From: CAYVQE01 sp964633205
GTDB lineage: Bacteria; Myxococcota; B64-G9
Length of the DNA stretch: 58,108 nt
Assembly (NCBI GenBank): GCA_964633205.1
Contig: CAZWFN010000024.1
Location: 1 to 58,108, forward strand
Direction: 5' to 3'
The notes under the pieces were generated by a model that searched no databases, had not been told where the DNA came from, and worked only from the letters and a program-made list of their open reading frames with translations. The position numbers and the translations under genes are program-made. Below, piece after piece: positions 1 through 10,085 of the stretch (positions within the stretch are counted from its first letter, which is position 1; each line of letters begins with the position of its first letter).

Positions 1-19
1 GGCCCGGCAGCTAGACGTA

Positions 20-40
20 GCGCTGTTTTGCTGACAGCGC
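20..40. other. Short perfect stem-loop at window start
   Basis: A 7-bp perfect stem (GCGCTGT and ACAGCGC) encloses a 7-base loop upstream of the first gene. No T-run follows on either side, so it is not a convincing intrinsic terminator. It may be the 3' end signal of a gene lying outside the window or a structured leader of the next gene. Confidence 0.25.
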
Positions 41-173
41 GGATGGCTCGGTCGGTCGCCGGCTTGCGCCGATGCGCGGCGGCGGTGTAGCCTGGCCTTT
101 GCCATGCAATTGCATTCATAGGCGGCACGGCCGGCGCTGCTCGCGTCCGGGCCGTTCTTTCGAGGAGACGCGC

Positions 174-1634
174 GTGAACGCGACCCGCAGCCCGCAATCA
201 TGGGCCGTGGTGCTGGCCGCAGCCCTGCTGACCTGCGCGCCGGGCGCCGCGGCCGAGCCGCAGCCGCCGGCCGCAGACGCCGCCGCAGAAGGTGACGCCG
301 GCGAGCTGGCCGATCCCTTCGAGCCCCGCTATCTGATCGAGTCGATCGAGGTGCGCGGCAACGAACGCACCGACACCCAGCTGATCCTGTCCTACCTCGA
401 CTTCGAAGCCGGCGACCTGCTCGAGCAGGAGGCGGTCGAGCTGTCCCGCTTCCGCTTGCTGGCGCTGGGCTACTTCAAGGAAGTGCGCATGAAGCTCGAG
501 CGCGGCAGCGAGCGCGGTCGGGTCAAGCTGGTGGTCGAGGTGGAGGAACGCTGGACCCACGTGATCGTCGACGACATATTCCTGGGCTGGACGGAGACCA
601 ATCCATTCTGGGGCGGCTTCGGGGTGTCGGACATCAATTTCCTGGGCCAGGGCATGGTGCTGTCGCTGTCCTGGGTGGCCAGCGACGATCAGGGCGGCGG
701 CCGGCTGGGTCTGTTCTGGCCGGCCATCGTGGGCACCCCGTTCTCGGCCGGGCTCACCGGCTTCGGGGTCAAGGGCCGCGAGCACGCCTTGGCCTCGCGC
801 ATCAGTTCGCCGGCCGCGGGCGTGGTGGGCTGCGATTTCGATCAGGACCGGATCCTGTCCTACTGGCGCGCCGGGGCCCTGGTGAACTTCGGCTTGCGGC
901 TGGGCCGCCGCAGCCGGCTGGCGTTCGAGATCCGCGGCGAGCACGTCCACGCCGACGTGGACGAGCGCATCGCCGCCGACGGCGACAAGTGCAAGAACGA
1001 TCCGTTTCTGGACTACGTGCGCAACGGCGACAGCACCCTGGTGTCGCTGCGGGCCCAGTTCGAGCGCGACAGCCGCGATGACTTCTTTCTGCCCACCAAG
1101 GGCATGCACCTGATCTTCAGCGTCGAGCTGGCCAGCAAGGTGCTGCTGGGCTCGGACTACGAGTACTCCAAGTACATGCTGCAGTACGAGCACTCCTTCA
1201 ACTTCTACCTGGACCACGTCTGGCGCATCACCCTGGTCGGCGGCCTGCTGCAGGATGTCGGCTCGCGCGGCAGCCCCTTTTTCGAGCGCTTCTTCATCGG
1301 CGACTACGCCCGCTTCCAGATCGACAAGACCTCGCTGCCGCGCAACCTGGAGCTGAACTTCTCCAACGCCACCGATTACGGCGATCTGCTCGGCTCGGTG
1401 GAGCTGGAGTACGACGTGCCGCTGTGGACCGGCGGCTCGTTCTTCTACCGCGGCTACGTCTTCGCCGCGCTGAACTTCTCGGTGGTCACCAAAGCCAGCT
1501 TTTTGGCCTCGGATCAGGAGTGGAGCGGCCGCACCAAGCGCCCGTTGACCTTCGACCTGGGGCTGAAGTTCGAGACCCCGATCGGCTTGCTGACCTTCTC
1601 GGCCGGCTACCTGACCGATCTGATCGTGGATTGA
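174..1634 (+). CDS. Omp85-family outer membrane protein (POTRA plus barrel)
   Basis: The product is about 486 residues. It starts with a signal peptide (hydrophobic AVVLAAALLTC, then an AAA region) and one POTRA-like domain at roughly residues 50-130 (IESIEVRGNERT, then EAGDLLEQEAVE and VVEVEERW). A beta-barrel rich in alternating aromatic residues follows and runs to the C-terminus. This matches the BamA/TamA/surface-antigen superfamily, which inserts or secretes proteins at the outer membrane. It is too short for BamA, which has five POTRA domains. GTG at 174 is chosen because GAGGAG lies just upstream and the signal peptide begins there; an ATG at 72 would add an unlikely basic extension. 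The substrate is unknown. The next genes encode a DUF4390 protein and an NtrY-like kinase. Confidence 0.75.
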   Translation: MNATRSPQSWAVVLAAALLTCAPGAAAEPQPPAADAAAEGDAGELADPFEPRYLIESIEVRGNERTDTQLILSYLDFEAGDLLEQEAVELSRFRLLALGYFKEVRMKLERGSERGRVKLVVEVEERWTHVIVDDIFLGWTETNPFWGGFGVSDINFLGQGMVLSLSWVASDDQGGGRLGLFWPAIVGTPFSAGLTGFGVKGREHALASRISSPAAGVVGCDFDQDRILSYWRAGALVNFGLRLGRRSRLAFEIRGEHVHADVDERIAADGDKCKNDPFLDYVRNGDSTLVSLRAQFERDSRDDFFLPTKGMHLIFSVELASKVLLGSDYEYSKYMLQYEHSFNFYLDHVWRITLVGGLLQDVGSRGSPFFERFFIGDYARFQIDKTSLPRNLELNFSNATDYGDLLGSVELEYDVPLWTGGSFFYRGYVFAALNFSVVTKASFLASDQEWSGRTKRPLTFDLGLKFETPIGLLTFSAGYLTDLIVD

Positions 1635-1646
1635 TCGGAGGCGGTC

Positions 1647-2330
1647 GTGCCGGGGCGAACGAGGATGCACGGGCGGTGGGCGGCGGCCGCTGCGCTTTGG
1701 CTGCTGGCGCTGGGGCTGCCGGCGGCGGCCCAGAACCAGCAGCTGCAGCGCTACAAAAAGCGGCCGGTCGAGCTCGAACGGGCCGAGGATCATTGGCGGC
1801 TGTCCATCGCCTGCCCGGAGGTGTTCTCCGAGCGGGTGCGCGGCCGGCTGTCCTCGGGCTTCACCAGCCGGCTGCTGTTCAACGCCCAGCTGACCGACCG
1901 CCGGGGCGAGACGCTGGTGGCCCAGGGGGTGCGCCAGCTGACCATCCGCTACGACATCTGGGAAGAACGTTACAACGTGCGCGTCGAAGACAGCGGCCAG
2001 CAGCGCTTCGTGCAGCTCGGCTCCATGCGGGAGCTGGTCGAGCAATTCGGCGCCATCCGCCGGCTGAAGCTGATGCGCCTGCTGGAGCCGCGGCCGGACA
2101 AGCGGCACCGGGTGGTGCTGCGGGTGGTGGTCAACCCCACCTCGCGCGAGCTGCGGCGCAAGGTGCGCGAGTACCTGGCCAACCCGGACGGCCGCAGCTC
2201 GATCGGGGTGCCCAGCTCTTTCTTCGGCTCCTTCTCCCGCATCTTCGTCGATGAGAGCCGGATCAAGGCCGACCGGGTGCTGGTGTTCAAATCCCGCAAG
2301 CTGGACCTGCCGGCCGCCGAGGACGACTGA
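1647..2330 (+). CDS. DUF4390 family exported protein
   Basis: This is a 227-residue protein with an N-terminal signal sequence (AAAALWLLALGLPAAAQ). A conserved-looking body follows, with an Arg-rich segment (ERVRGRLSSGFTSRLLF) and a C-terminal RIFVDESRIKADRVLVFKS motif. From memory it resembles DUF4390 proteins, which commonly sit directly upstream of NtrY-type kinases, as here. Start is GTG at 1647, with CGGAGG six bases upstream. The gene lies 12 bases after the Omp85 gene and 2 bases before the kinase, so the three are probably one operon. Its biochemical role is unknown; a periplasmic partner of the kinase is plausible but only inferred from position. Confidence 0.65.
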   Translation: MPGRTRMHGRWAAAAALWLLALGLPAAAQNQQLQRYKKRPVELERAEDHWRLSIACPEVFSERVRGRLSSGFTSRLLFNAQLTDRRGETLVAQGVRQLTIRYDIWEERYNVRVEDSGQQRFVQLGSMRELVEQFGAIRRLKLMRLLEPRPDKRHRVVLRVVVNPTSRELRRKVREYLANPDGRSSIGVPSSFFGSFSRIFVDESRIKADRVLVFKSRKLDLPAAEDD

Positions 2331-2332
2331 GC

Positions 2333-3811
2333 ATGCGGCGGCTGGGCAAGTTCGAGTGGAAGATCATCTCGGCGCTGTGGGTCACCGCGGCGGCCCCGCT
2401 GCTGTTCACCTACTTCATGGTCGATCGCCTGGTCGAGGAGAGCATGGCGGTCGGGCTCAACGAGCAGGTGTTGGGTGGGCTGCGCTCGGGGGTGGATCTG
2501 TACAAGGAGGTCATCGAGTCGCGCTTGCGCATCGCGCGCATGCAGGGCGAGCACCTGGCCGACTCGCAGCGTTTCCGCCGCGCCCTGGCGGCGGGCGACG
2601 AGGACGAGCTGACCGCCGCGCTCGAGAACATGGTCCACGCCACCAGCTGGATCAGCCGGGCGCGCTTGCTGGCCGGCGGGCGCGAGCGGCTGGCGGTGAC
2701 CAGCCCGCTGCAGTTTGCGGACGCGGAATGGAAGTCGAAGACCGAGACCTGGCCGCTGGACGAGGGCCGGGCGCTGGAGCTGACCTACGTCATCTCGCGG
2801 CAGTTCTTGGCCGCGTCGAACGAGCTGCGCGAGCTGGTGGTCACCATGGAGGCGCTGGAAGAGAACTTCCAGCCCTGGAAGATGGGCTACTACCGGGTGT
2901 TTTTGTTCATCTACTTCTTCATTTTGGTGGCGGCGGTCATCCTGGGGGTGCTGCTGGCCCGCTCGGTCACCAAGCGCATCGCCGCGCTGGTGCGGGCCAC
3001 CGAGCAGGCCTCGCGCGGCGATCTGACCGCGCGGGTGCCGGTGGCCAGCCGGGACGAGATCGGGGCGCTGGCCCAGTCGTTCAACCAGATGCTGGATGAC
3101 ATCCAGCGGGGCCGCGACCGCATCGTCTACCTGGAGAAGGTGTCGTCCTGGCAGGAGATCGCCCGGCGCATGGCCCATGAGATCAAGAACCCGCTGACGC
3201 CGATCCAGCTGGCGGTACAGGAGCTGCACCGCTCCTACCGCGGCGGGGACGAGCGCTTTCGAGGCAAGCTGGACGAGTCGCTCGAGATCGTCGAGGAGGA
3301 GGTGGGTACGCTGCGGCGCATGGTGCAGACCTTCTCCGAGTTCGCCCGCATGCCCACGGTGGCCCTGGAGCCGGCCGAGCTGAACGAGTTCGCCGGCGAC
3401 TACCTCAAGCTGCACCCGCAGTACGCCGAGCGGGTCGAGCTGTACACCCTGGACGAGCCGGTGTTGGTGGAGCTCGACCGCGGCTTGATGGGACGGGTGC
3501 TGAGCAACCTGATCGACAACGGCCTCGAGGCCGGCCCGCCGGACGCCGTTGTGACCTTGCGCGTCGGCCGCAACCAGCGCCAGGGCTTGCTGCTGGTCGA
3601 GGACCGCGGCGGCGGCCTGACGCCGGAGGTGCGCCGGCAGCTGTTCCAGCCCTACTTCACCACCAAGGAGCACGGCACCGGGTTGGGGCTGGCCATCGTG
3701 AAGAAGATCGTGTTGCAACACGGCGGTGAGATCGCGGTCGCCGAGACCGAGGCCGGCACCGTGTTCAGCGTGGCCCTGCGCATCGTGGACCCGGCGACCG
3801 CGGGCGTTTGA
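2333..3811 (+). CDS. NtrY-like membrane sensor histidine kinase
   Basis: The 492-residue protein has an N-terminal membrane segment (about residues 13-30), an extracytoplasmic sensor region, and a second membrane segment (FLFIYFFILVAAVILGVLLA, near 195-215). HAMP comes next, then HisKA with the H-box EIARRMAHEIKNPLTPIQL, then HATPase_c. The HATPase has the N-box NLIDNGLEAG, the G1 box DRGGGL and the G2 box GTGLGLAIVKKI. All catalytic motifs are present, so it should autophosphorylate on the H-box His. It lies immediately upstream of an NtrC-type activator and probably phosphorylates it. The sensed signal is unknown; the order DUF4390-NtrY-NtrC suggests envelope or redox/nitrogen sensing, but nothing here fixes that. 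Confidence 0.85.
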   Translation: MRRLGKFEWKIISALWVTAAAPLLFTYFMVDRLVEESMAVGLNEQVLGGLRSGVDLYKEVIESRLRIARMQGEHLADSQRFRRALAAGDEDELTAALENMVHATSWISRARLLAGGRERLAVTSPLQFADAEWKSKTETWPLDEGRALELTYVISRQFLAASNELRELVVTMEALEENFQPWKMGYYRVFLFIYFFILVAAVILGVLLARSVTKRIAALVRATEQASRGDLTARVPVASRDEIGALAQSFNQMLDDIQRGRDRIVYLEKVSSWQEIARRMAHEIKNPLTPIQLAVQELHRSYRGGDERFRGKLDESLEIVEEEVGTLRRMVQTFSEFARMPTVALEPAELNEFAGDYLKLHPQYAERVELYTLDEPVLVELDRGLMGRVLSNLIDNGLEAGPPDAVVTLRVGRNQRQGLLLVEDRGGGLTPEVRRQLFQPYFTTKEHGTGLGLAIVKKIVLQHGGEIAVAETEAGTVFSVALRIVDPATAGV

Positions 3812-3926
3812 GCCGGAACCGGGGCCGGCCGGCATGCGCCCTCTTGTTCCGCGCTGCCGCCGGCGCTAAAGTCGTTCGGGAGTTGCCGACACGACCGTGT
3901 TTTCAGCGGCGCGACGGGAGGAGACG

Positions 3927-5300
<1,374 letters not shown>

Positions 5301-5349
5301 GGCCGCTGCTCGGCTCCAGCCCGGCCCGGCCACGGGTGGCGGATCGGGC

Positions 5350-5376
5350 TTGACAGGCCATTAACCAAATGGTTGA
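5350..5376 (+). promoter_or_regulatory. TetR gene promoter with embedded operator
   Basis: A consensus -35 box TTGACA (5350-5355) is followed at once by TTAACCAAATGGTTGA (5361-5376), a dyad with arms AACCA and TGGTT. The dyad lies where the promoter spacer and -10 would be, so a bound repressor should block the promoter. A nearly identical site occurs before the radical SAM gene at 6305. This strongly suggests autoregulation by the TetR protein encoded just downstream. The -10 box itself is weak. Confidence 0.6.
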
Positions 5377-5416
5377 GTACGGGGTGGCCCCAGCGGATCG
5401 ATTGCGGAGGTGTGGG

Positions 5417-6280
5417 GTGGACGACAAGGGCAGCGAGCCGCGCCTGCAGCTGGTCGCCGAGGAGGCCGCGGCGGACCGGCCTGCGGTCGAGAATACCGAG
5501 AATGCCGAGCATACCGCGGCCTGGGAAGCGTCCGAGCCGGAGGCCGGGCCAGCCCCGGCCGAGCTGCCGGATGACGCCGGCCAGAAGCGCTCGCGGCGCC
5601 AGGCGCGCCGGCACCGGGAGGTGCTCAAGGCGGCCGCCGCGGTCCACGGCACCGACTTCGTGCGCCAGCTGAACGGCTTGCGCGACCCCAAGGAGCGCAT
5701 CGTCTACGTGGCCGAGGCCGTGTTCGCCCGCAAGGGCTTCGGCGGCGCCCGCACCCAGGAGATCGCCGATGTGGCCGGGGTCAACAAGGCCATGATCCAC
5801 TACTACTTCGAGAGCAAGGAGAAGCTCTACCACGCGGTGTTGGACAAGATCCTGTTCGACCTGATCAAGCTGACCCAGGACAGCACCGAGGAGGATCGGC
5901 CCTACCCGCAGCAGCTCGAGGTGTTCTACCGGGGCTTTTTCGACTACGTGGCCGCCCACAAGAACTTCTCGCGCATCACCGCCATGGAGATGGGCTCGAC
6001 CGATCGCTACCTGCCGCGCCTGGTCGAGACCTTCTTCAAGCCCCTGTTCGACCGCGGGGTGGCCTTCATGCGCGAGGGCATCGCCCGCGGCGAGTTCAAG
6101 AAGGTCGATCCGCACCAGTTCTTGATGAGCATCTATGCGCTGACCATGGCCTACTTCTCGGACGCCGAGTTCATGCGCATGCTGCTGGGCCAGGATCCGC
6201 TCAGCGCCAAGATGCTCAAGCGCCGCCGCGAGCAGGTGCTGGACATGATATTCGCTGCCCTGGGTTGCAAGCGCCCCTGA
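5417..6280 (+). CDS. TetR/AcrR family transcriptional regulator
   Basis: The product is about 287 residues. The N-terminal ~95 residues are acidic and alanine-rich, without recognisable structure. The TetR DNA-binding domain follows (AEAVFARKGF, TQEIADVAGVNKAMIHYYF, SKEKLYHAV), then an all-helical ligand-binding and dimerisation domain. An ATG at 5369 lies inside the operator, so the start is placed at GTG 5417, which has GGAGG six bases upstream. The gene is flanked by its own operator and, past its terminator, by a second copy of that operator before the radical SAM gene. It is therefore probably an autorepressor that also controls that enzyme. The ligand is unknown. The long N-terminal extension is unusual for the family. 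Confidence 0.85.
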   Translation: MDDKGSEPRLQLVAEEAAADRPAVENTENAEHTAAWEASEPEAGPAPAELPDDAGQKRSRRQARRHREVLKAAAAVHGTDFVRQLNGLRDPKERIVYVAEAVFARKGFGGARTQEIADVAGVNKAMIHYYFESKEKLYHAVLDKILFDLIKLTQDSTEEDRPYPQQLEVFYRGFFDYVAAHKNFSRITAMEMGSTDRYLPRLVETFFKPLFDRGVAFMREGIARGEFKKVDPHQFLMSIYALTMAYFSDAEFMRMLLGQDPLSAKMLKRRREQVLDMIFAALGCKRP

Positions 6281-6295
6281 GGGGGCGTTTTTTTT
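6272..6295 (+). terminator. Intrinsic terminator overlapping the tetR stop codon
   Basis: CGCCCC and GGGGCG form a GC-rich stem with a 4-base loop, followed by eight T residues (6288-6295). The left arm lies in the last codons of the TetR gene and the stop codon is in the loop. It should end the regulator transcript, so the radical SAM gene needs its own promoter between 6295 and 6330. Confidence 0.8.
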
Positions 6296-6304
6296 GAGCC
6301 TGAA

Positions 6305-6324
6305 TTAACCAACTGGTTGGTTGA
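6305..6324 (+). promoter_or_regulatory. Second TetR-type operator, upstream of the radical SAM gene
   Basis: The sequence contains the dyad AACCAAC-TG-GTTGGTT (6307-6322), with 7-bp arms and a 2-base spacer. It shares TTAACCAA-N-TGGTTG with the site at 5361 ahead of the TetR gene. It sits 16 bases before the radical SAM start codon, between a terminator and the ribosome binding site, so it can only act on that gene. Regulation by the neighbouring TetR protein is inferred. Confidence 0.65.
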
Positions 6325-6339
6325 AAGGGGGAGGTCCAC

Positions 6340-7761
6340 ATGCAGCTGCGCCGCATCGTCATGGTCGAGCCGGCCAATCCGACCCACAACGTCTACTCCT
6401 TCGTCCACCTGCCGCGGCTGGGGCTGCCCATCCTGGGCACCCTGGCCGAGCGCATGGGCTTCGAGGTGCGCATCCTGATCGAGCAGGCGCTGGCGCTGGA
6501 CTGGTCGCTGTTGACCGGCGCCGACCTGGTGTGCATCTCGACCATCACCCCCACCGCCCCGGCCGCCTACCGCCTGGCCGACGCGGTTCGCGCCGCCGGG
6601 GTGCCGGTGCTGCTGGGCGGGCCGCACGTCAGCTTCGCCGCCGAAGAGGCGCTGGCGCACGCCGACTGGGTGTTGCGCGGCGAGGCCGAACGCAGCTTGC
6701 CGCGCCTGCTCGAGGTGCTGCGCGACGATGGCGATCCGGCTGCGGTGCCGGGGCTGAGCTGGCGCGCCGGCGAGGTGCTGCGGCACAACCCGCTGGACGA
6801 GGCGCCGGTGGACATGGAGCGCGACGTGCCCATCCCGGATTTCAGCCTGGTGGCCGGCGGCCGGCGGGCGGCTTTCCCGCGCGGCGTGCTGCCGCTGCAG
6901 ACCTCGCGCGGCTGCCCGCACCACTGCGCTTTCTGCTCGGTCACGCCCATGTTCGGCCGCCACATGCGTTTCGCCTCGGCCGACAAGGTGGCCGCCACCC
7001 TCGATGGGCTGCGCGGGCAGGGCGACCAGGTGTTTTTCTACGACGACAACTTCTGCGCGCCGCCGGCGCGGGCCAAGGCCCTGCTGGAGGAGCTGCTGCG
7101 GCGCGGCACCTTCATGCCCCAGCCGCTGGCCCAGGTGTCGGTGCGCGCGGCCCGCGATCCGGAGCTGCTGGCGCTGATGCAGCGGGCCGGGTTCTACTCG
7201 GTGTTCGTCGGCTTCGAGTCGATCAACGCCGACGCGCTGGCGCTGTACAAGAAACGCCAGGCCGTCGACGACATCCGCTTGGCCATCGAGCGCTTCCACG
7301 CCCACGGCATCCGGGTCCACGGCATGTTCGTCTCCGGCTCGGACGCCGAAGACGTCGCCACCATCCGCGCCACCGCCCGCTTCGCCCGCGAGCAGCGGAT
7401 CGACAGCATGCAGTTTTTGATCCTGACGCCGCTGCCGGGCACGCCGCTGTTCGAGCAGCTCGAGCGCGAGGGGCGCCTGCTGACCCGCGACTGGTCGCTG
7501 TACGACACCCACCACGCGGTGTTCCGCCCGGCGCGGATGTCGGCGCGCACCCTGATGGCCGAGACCTTCCGCGCCATGCGGCGCTTCTACGGCTATGGCC
7601 GCTCCGCGGGCTATGCGCTGCGCGGCGAGCTGCGCACCGCGGCCATCGGGGTCTACGCCCGCGGCCAGGTGCGCCGCTGGTTCCGCGAAAACCGCCGCCT
7701 GCTGGCCGAGCCGCGCTGGCAGCTCGGCGGGCCCGAGGCGCAGGCCGCCGCCCGCTCTTGA
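6340..7761 (+). CDS. B12-binding domain radical SAM protein
   Basis: The 473-residue product has an N-terminal cobalamin-binding-like Rossmann domain (about 1-140; LGLPILGTLAERMGFEV, VPVLLGGPHVSF). A radical SAM core follows, with the 4Fe-4S cluster motif CPHHCAFC near residue 192 and downstream FYDDNF and FVGFESIN strands. The C-terminal helical domain is family-typical. Such enzymes cleave S-adenosylmethionine to start radical chemistry, often methylation or ring rearrangement of lipids, tetrapyrroles or natural products; the substrate here cannot be read from sequence. The canonical DxHxxG cobalamin-ligand motif is not seen. Start ATG 6340 has GGGGGAGG upstream. It has its own TetR-type operator and no enzyme partner beside it. 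Confidence 0.85.
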   Translation: MQLRRIVMVEPANPTHNVYSFVHLPRLGLPILGTLAERMGFEVRILIEQALALDWSLLTGADLVCISTITPTAPAAYRLADAVRAAGVPVLLGGPHVSFAAEEALAHADWVLRGEAERSLPRLLEVLRDDGDPAAVPGLSWRAGEVLRHNPLDEAPVDMERDVPIPDFSLVAGGRRAAFPRGVLPLQTSRGCPHHCAFCSVTPMFGRHMRFASADKVAATLDGLRGQGDQVFFYDDNFCAPPARAKALLEELLRRGTFMPQPLAQVSVRAARDPELLALMQRAGFYSVFVGFESINADALALYKKRQAVDDIRLAIERFHAHGIRVHGMFVSGSDAEDVATIRATARFAREQRIDSMQFLILTPLPGTPLFEQLEREGRLLTRDWSLYDTHHAVFRPARMSARTLMAETFRAMRRFYGYGRSAGYALRGELRTAAIGVYARGQVRRWFRENRRLLAEPRWQLGGPEAQAAARS

Positions 7762-7814
7762 ACGCGGCATGACGCAGCGCGGCCAACTCCCCCGGATTGG
7801 CGCGCGATTCCGAC

Positions 7815-7844
7815 TTTACAGCGGCCGCCGGAAGTCCCTATAAT
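7815..7844 (+). promoter_or_regulatory. Sigma70-type promoter
   Basis: TTTACA (7815-7820) and a perfect TATAAT (7839-7844) are separated by 18 bases, in the 190-base gap before the REC-PATAN-J-TPR gene. Transcription would begin near 7851, giving a leader of about 100 bases. AT-rich boxes stand out sharply against the roughly 70% GC surroundings. Confidence 0.65.
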
Positions 7845-7951
7845 CCGAGTTCGACACACCGGTTCGGCCACATCGATTTCAGTCGCGTTCGCCCCGCGTC
7901 GCACAGCGCGCGGCTTGCAGGGCGGCGGGCTGTCGGCCTCGGAGGTCTGTG

Positions 7952-10078
7952 GTGAGCAAGACCATCTTGCTGGTGGAAGACGACAAGACGGTCCAGCGCA
8001 TGCTGCAGGAGATCCTGGAGCAGGAGGGATTCGACGTCGTCGCGGAGAAGGATGGCGAGTGGGCGCTGCGCTCTTTCGAGTCGCGGCCGATCGACCTGGT
8101 GATCCTGGATATCTTGATTCCGGTGATGAACGGTTTTCAGGTAGCCGAGAAGATCCGCAAGCTGCCCGAGGGCGCCGACGTGCCCATCCTGATGATCAGC
8201 GGCATCTACCGCGGGGTCAACCACCGCGAGGAGGCCATGCGGCGCTACGGCGCCATCGGCTACCTCGACAAACCGATCGAGCCGGACGAGCTGCTGCAGC
8301 TGCTGCGCGACAGCTTCGCTGCCGAGTACCCCTCGCCGGTGGCCGCCCGGGCCGAGCGCGAGGCCATCGACCGGCGCGCTCCCGAGCCCTATGCCAGCCG
8401 CGACAGCCACGCCGAGTCCGAGGAGGTCGAGCAGCGCTCGCGCGAGTTCGCCGGGGTGGCCCGCCGGGGCCGGCTGGCGGACAAGCCCTTTCCGGAGCTG
8501 CTGGCCGATCTCTACCGCGAGAAGGCCGCCGGCGCCCTGTTGGTCCGGCGCGACAAGCTGAAGAAGATTATCTACTTCCGCAACGGCTACCCGACCTTCA
8601 TCAAGTCCAACCTGCTCAACGAGTGCCTCGGCAAGGTCATGGTGCGCGAGAAGATGATCACCGAGGAGGATTGCGAGGAGTCCATCCAGCGCATGAAGCG
8701 CTCCAAGCGCCAGCAGGGCACGGTGCTGATCGAGATGGGTTGCATCTCGCCCCACAACCTGCAGTTCGCGCTCGAGCTGCAGCTGCAGGTCAAGCTCAAC
8801 GAGCTGTTCGGCTGGGAGCAAGGCGAGTACCAGTACAACCCCAAGGCCAGCGCGCCGCCGACCACGGTGTCGCTCGACAACAGCACCGCGGCTTTGATCC
8901 ACGAGGGGGTCAAAGAGAACTACGATCTCAAGCGCCTGCAGCGGCTGCTGGACGATGCGCTGGACCACTACGTGGGCCCGCACCCGGATCCGCTGTTTCG
9001 CTTCCAGGACATGGAGCTCGACGAGGCCGAGGAGAAGTTCGTCAATCGGCTGGACGGCTCCATGACGCTGCGCCAGATTCTGGATCTGGGGCTGTCGCGC
9101 GAGAAGACCTACCAGCTGATCTACGCGCTCGCCTGCGCCGGCATGATCGCGTTCGAGGACGAGCCCCGGCGAGAGGCCTGCGCGCCGGAGCCCGAACCCG
9201 CTGCGGAGCGGGAACCCGCGCCGGAGCCCGAGCCCGCCGCCGCGCCTCAGCCTCCGCCGCTGGCGCGCGAGCGGGTCCAGGGCCGGCTGGCCAAGGACGG
9301 TGGAGTGCCGGTGCCGACGCTGAGCGGCGCGGGCGCGGCCGACGCGCTCAGCCCCGAGGAGCGCTCGGCCCGCGAGCAGCTGGCCCGGCAGGTGGTCGAG
9401 ATGAAGAAGAAGGACTACTTCGAGGTGCTCGGGGTGTCCAAGGAGGCCTCGACCGCCGAGATCGAGAAGGCCTACTTCTCGCTGGCCAAGCAGTACCATC
9501 CGGACCGGCTCTACGCCCAGGCTTCGGCCGAGGTGCGCAACCTGGCCGACGAGCTGTTCAACCTCGTCTCCCAGGCGCACGAGGTGCTGACCGACGAGGA
9601 CGAGCGCGACCGTTACCTGGACGAGCTCGCCTCGGGCGTCAAGAGCGACGTCTCGTCCGAGGTGTCGAAGATCCTGTCGGCCGAGGGCGTCTTCCAGAAG
9701 GGCGAGGCCGCGCTGCGCCGGCGGGACTACGCCCGGGCCCTGGAGCAGTTCCAGGAGGCGGTCAGGCTGTGCCCGGACGAGGGCGAGTTCCACGCCTACC
9801 TGGGCTGGACCACCTTCCAGAACGCCCCCAAGGACGAGCAGGCGGTGCAGGACGCCCGCGACGAGCTCAACCAGGCCATCTCGCTCAACCCCAAGGTCGA
9901 CAAGGCCTACCTGTTTCTGGGCTATATCTACAAGGCCATGAACTACCGCGAGATGGCCGAGCACGAGTTCGAGAAGGCCATCCAGTGCAACCCGGACTGC
10001 ACCGAGGCGCTGCGCGAGCTGCGCCTGATCAACATGCGCCGCAAGAGCCGCAAGAAGTCCAAGCGCTTGCTTCGCTGA
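7952..10078 (+). CDS. Receiver-PATAN (DUF4388)-J-domain-TPR multidomain protein
   Basis: The product has about 708 residues. Residues 1-125 are a receiver domain with acidic pocket EDD (9-11), phospho-acceptor D53 and a late KP pair. Residues ~165-310 form a PATAN/DUF4388 domain (GALLVRRDKLKKIIYF, LGKVMVREKMIT, LFGWEQGEYQY). A low-complexity Pro/Glu linker follows (~405-435). Residues ~487-555 are a J-domain with an intact HPD motif at ~516, so it could stimulate an Hsp70. TPR-like helices fill the rest. Start GTG 7952 has GGAGG six bases upstream; the GTG directly before it is spaced too closely. It is followed 7 bases later by a kinase-like gene, so the two probably share an operon. A phosphorylation-controlled chaperone adaptor is a plausible role but not demonstrated. 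Confidence 0.85.
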   Translation: MSKTILLVEDDKTVQRMLQEILEQEGFDVVAEKDGEWALRSFESRPIDLVILDILIPVMNGFQVAEKIRKLPEGADVPILMISGIYRGVNHREEAMRRYGAIGYLDKPIEPDELLQLLRDSFAAEYPSPVAARAEREAIDRRAPEPYASRDSHAESEEVEQRSREFAGVARRGRLADKPFPELLADLYREKAAGALLVRRDKLKKIIYFRNGYPTFIKSNLLNECLGKVMVREKMITEEDCEESIQRMKRSKRQQGTVLIEMGCISPHNLQFALELQLQVKLNELFGWEQGEYQYNPKASAPPTTVSLDNSTAALIHEGVKENYDLKRLQRLLDDALDHYVGPHPDPLFRFQDMELDEAEEKFVNRLDGSMTLRQILDLGLSREKTYQLIYALACAGMIAFEDEPRREACAPEPEPAAEREPAPEPEPAAAPQPPPLARERVQGRLAKDGGVPVPTLSGAGAADALSPEERSAREQLARQVVEMKKKDYFEVLGVSKEASTAEIEKAYFSLAKQYHPDRLYAQASAEVRNLADELFNLVSQAHEVLTDEDERDRYLDELASGVKSDVSSEVSKILSAEGVFQKGEAALRRRDYARALEQFQEAVRLCPDEGEFHAYLGWTTFQNAPKDEQAVQDARDELNQAISLNPKVDKAYLFLGYIYKAMNYREMAEHEFEKAIQCNPDCTEALRELRLINMRRKSRKKSKRLLR

Positions 10079-10085
10079 CGGAACC

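Noticed and set aside
198..2108. Long minus-strand frame of over 600 codons opposite the Omp85 and DUF4390 genes
   Set aside because: High GC yields long antisense frames. The plus-strand genes have signal peptides, ribosome binding sites and family motifs, while this frame has none.
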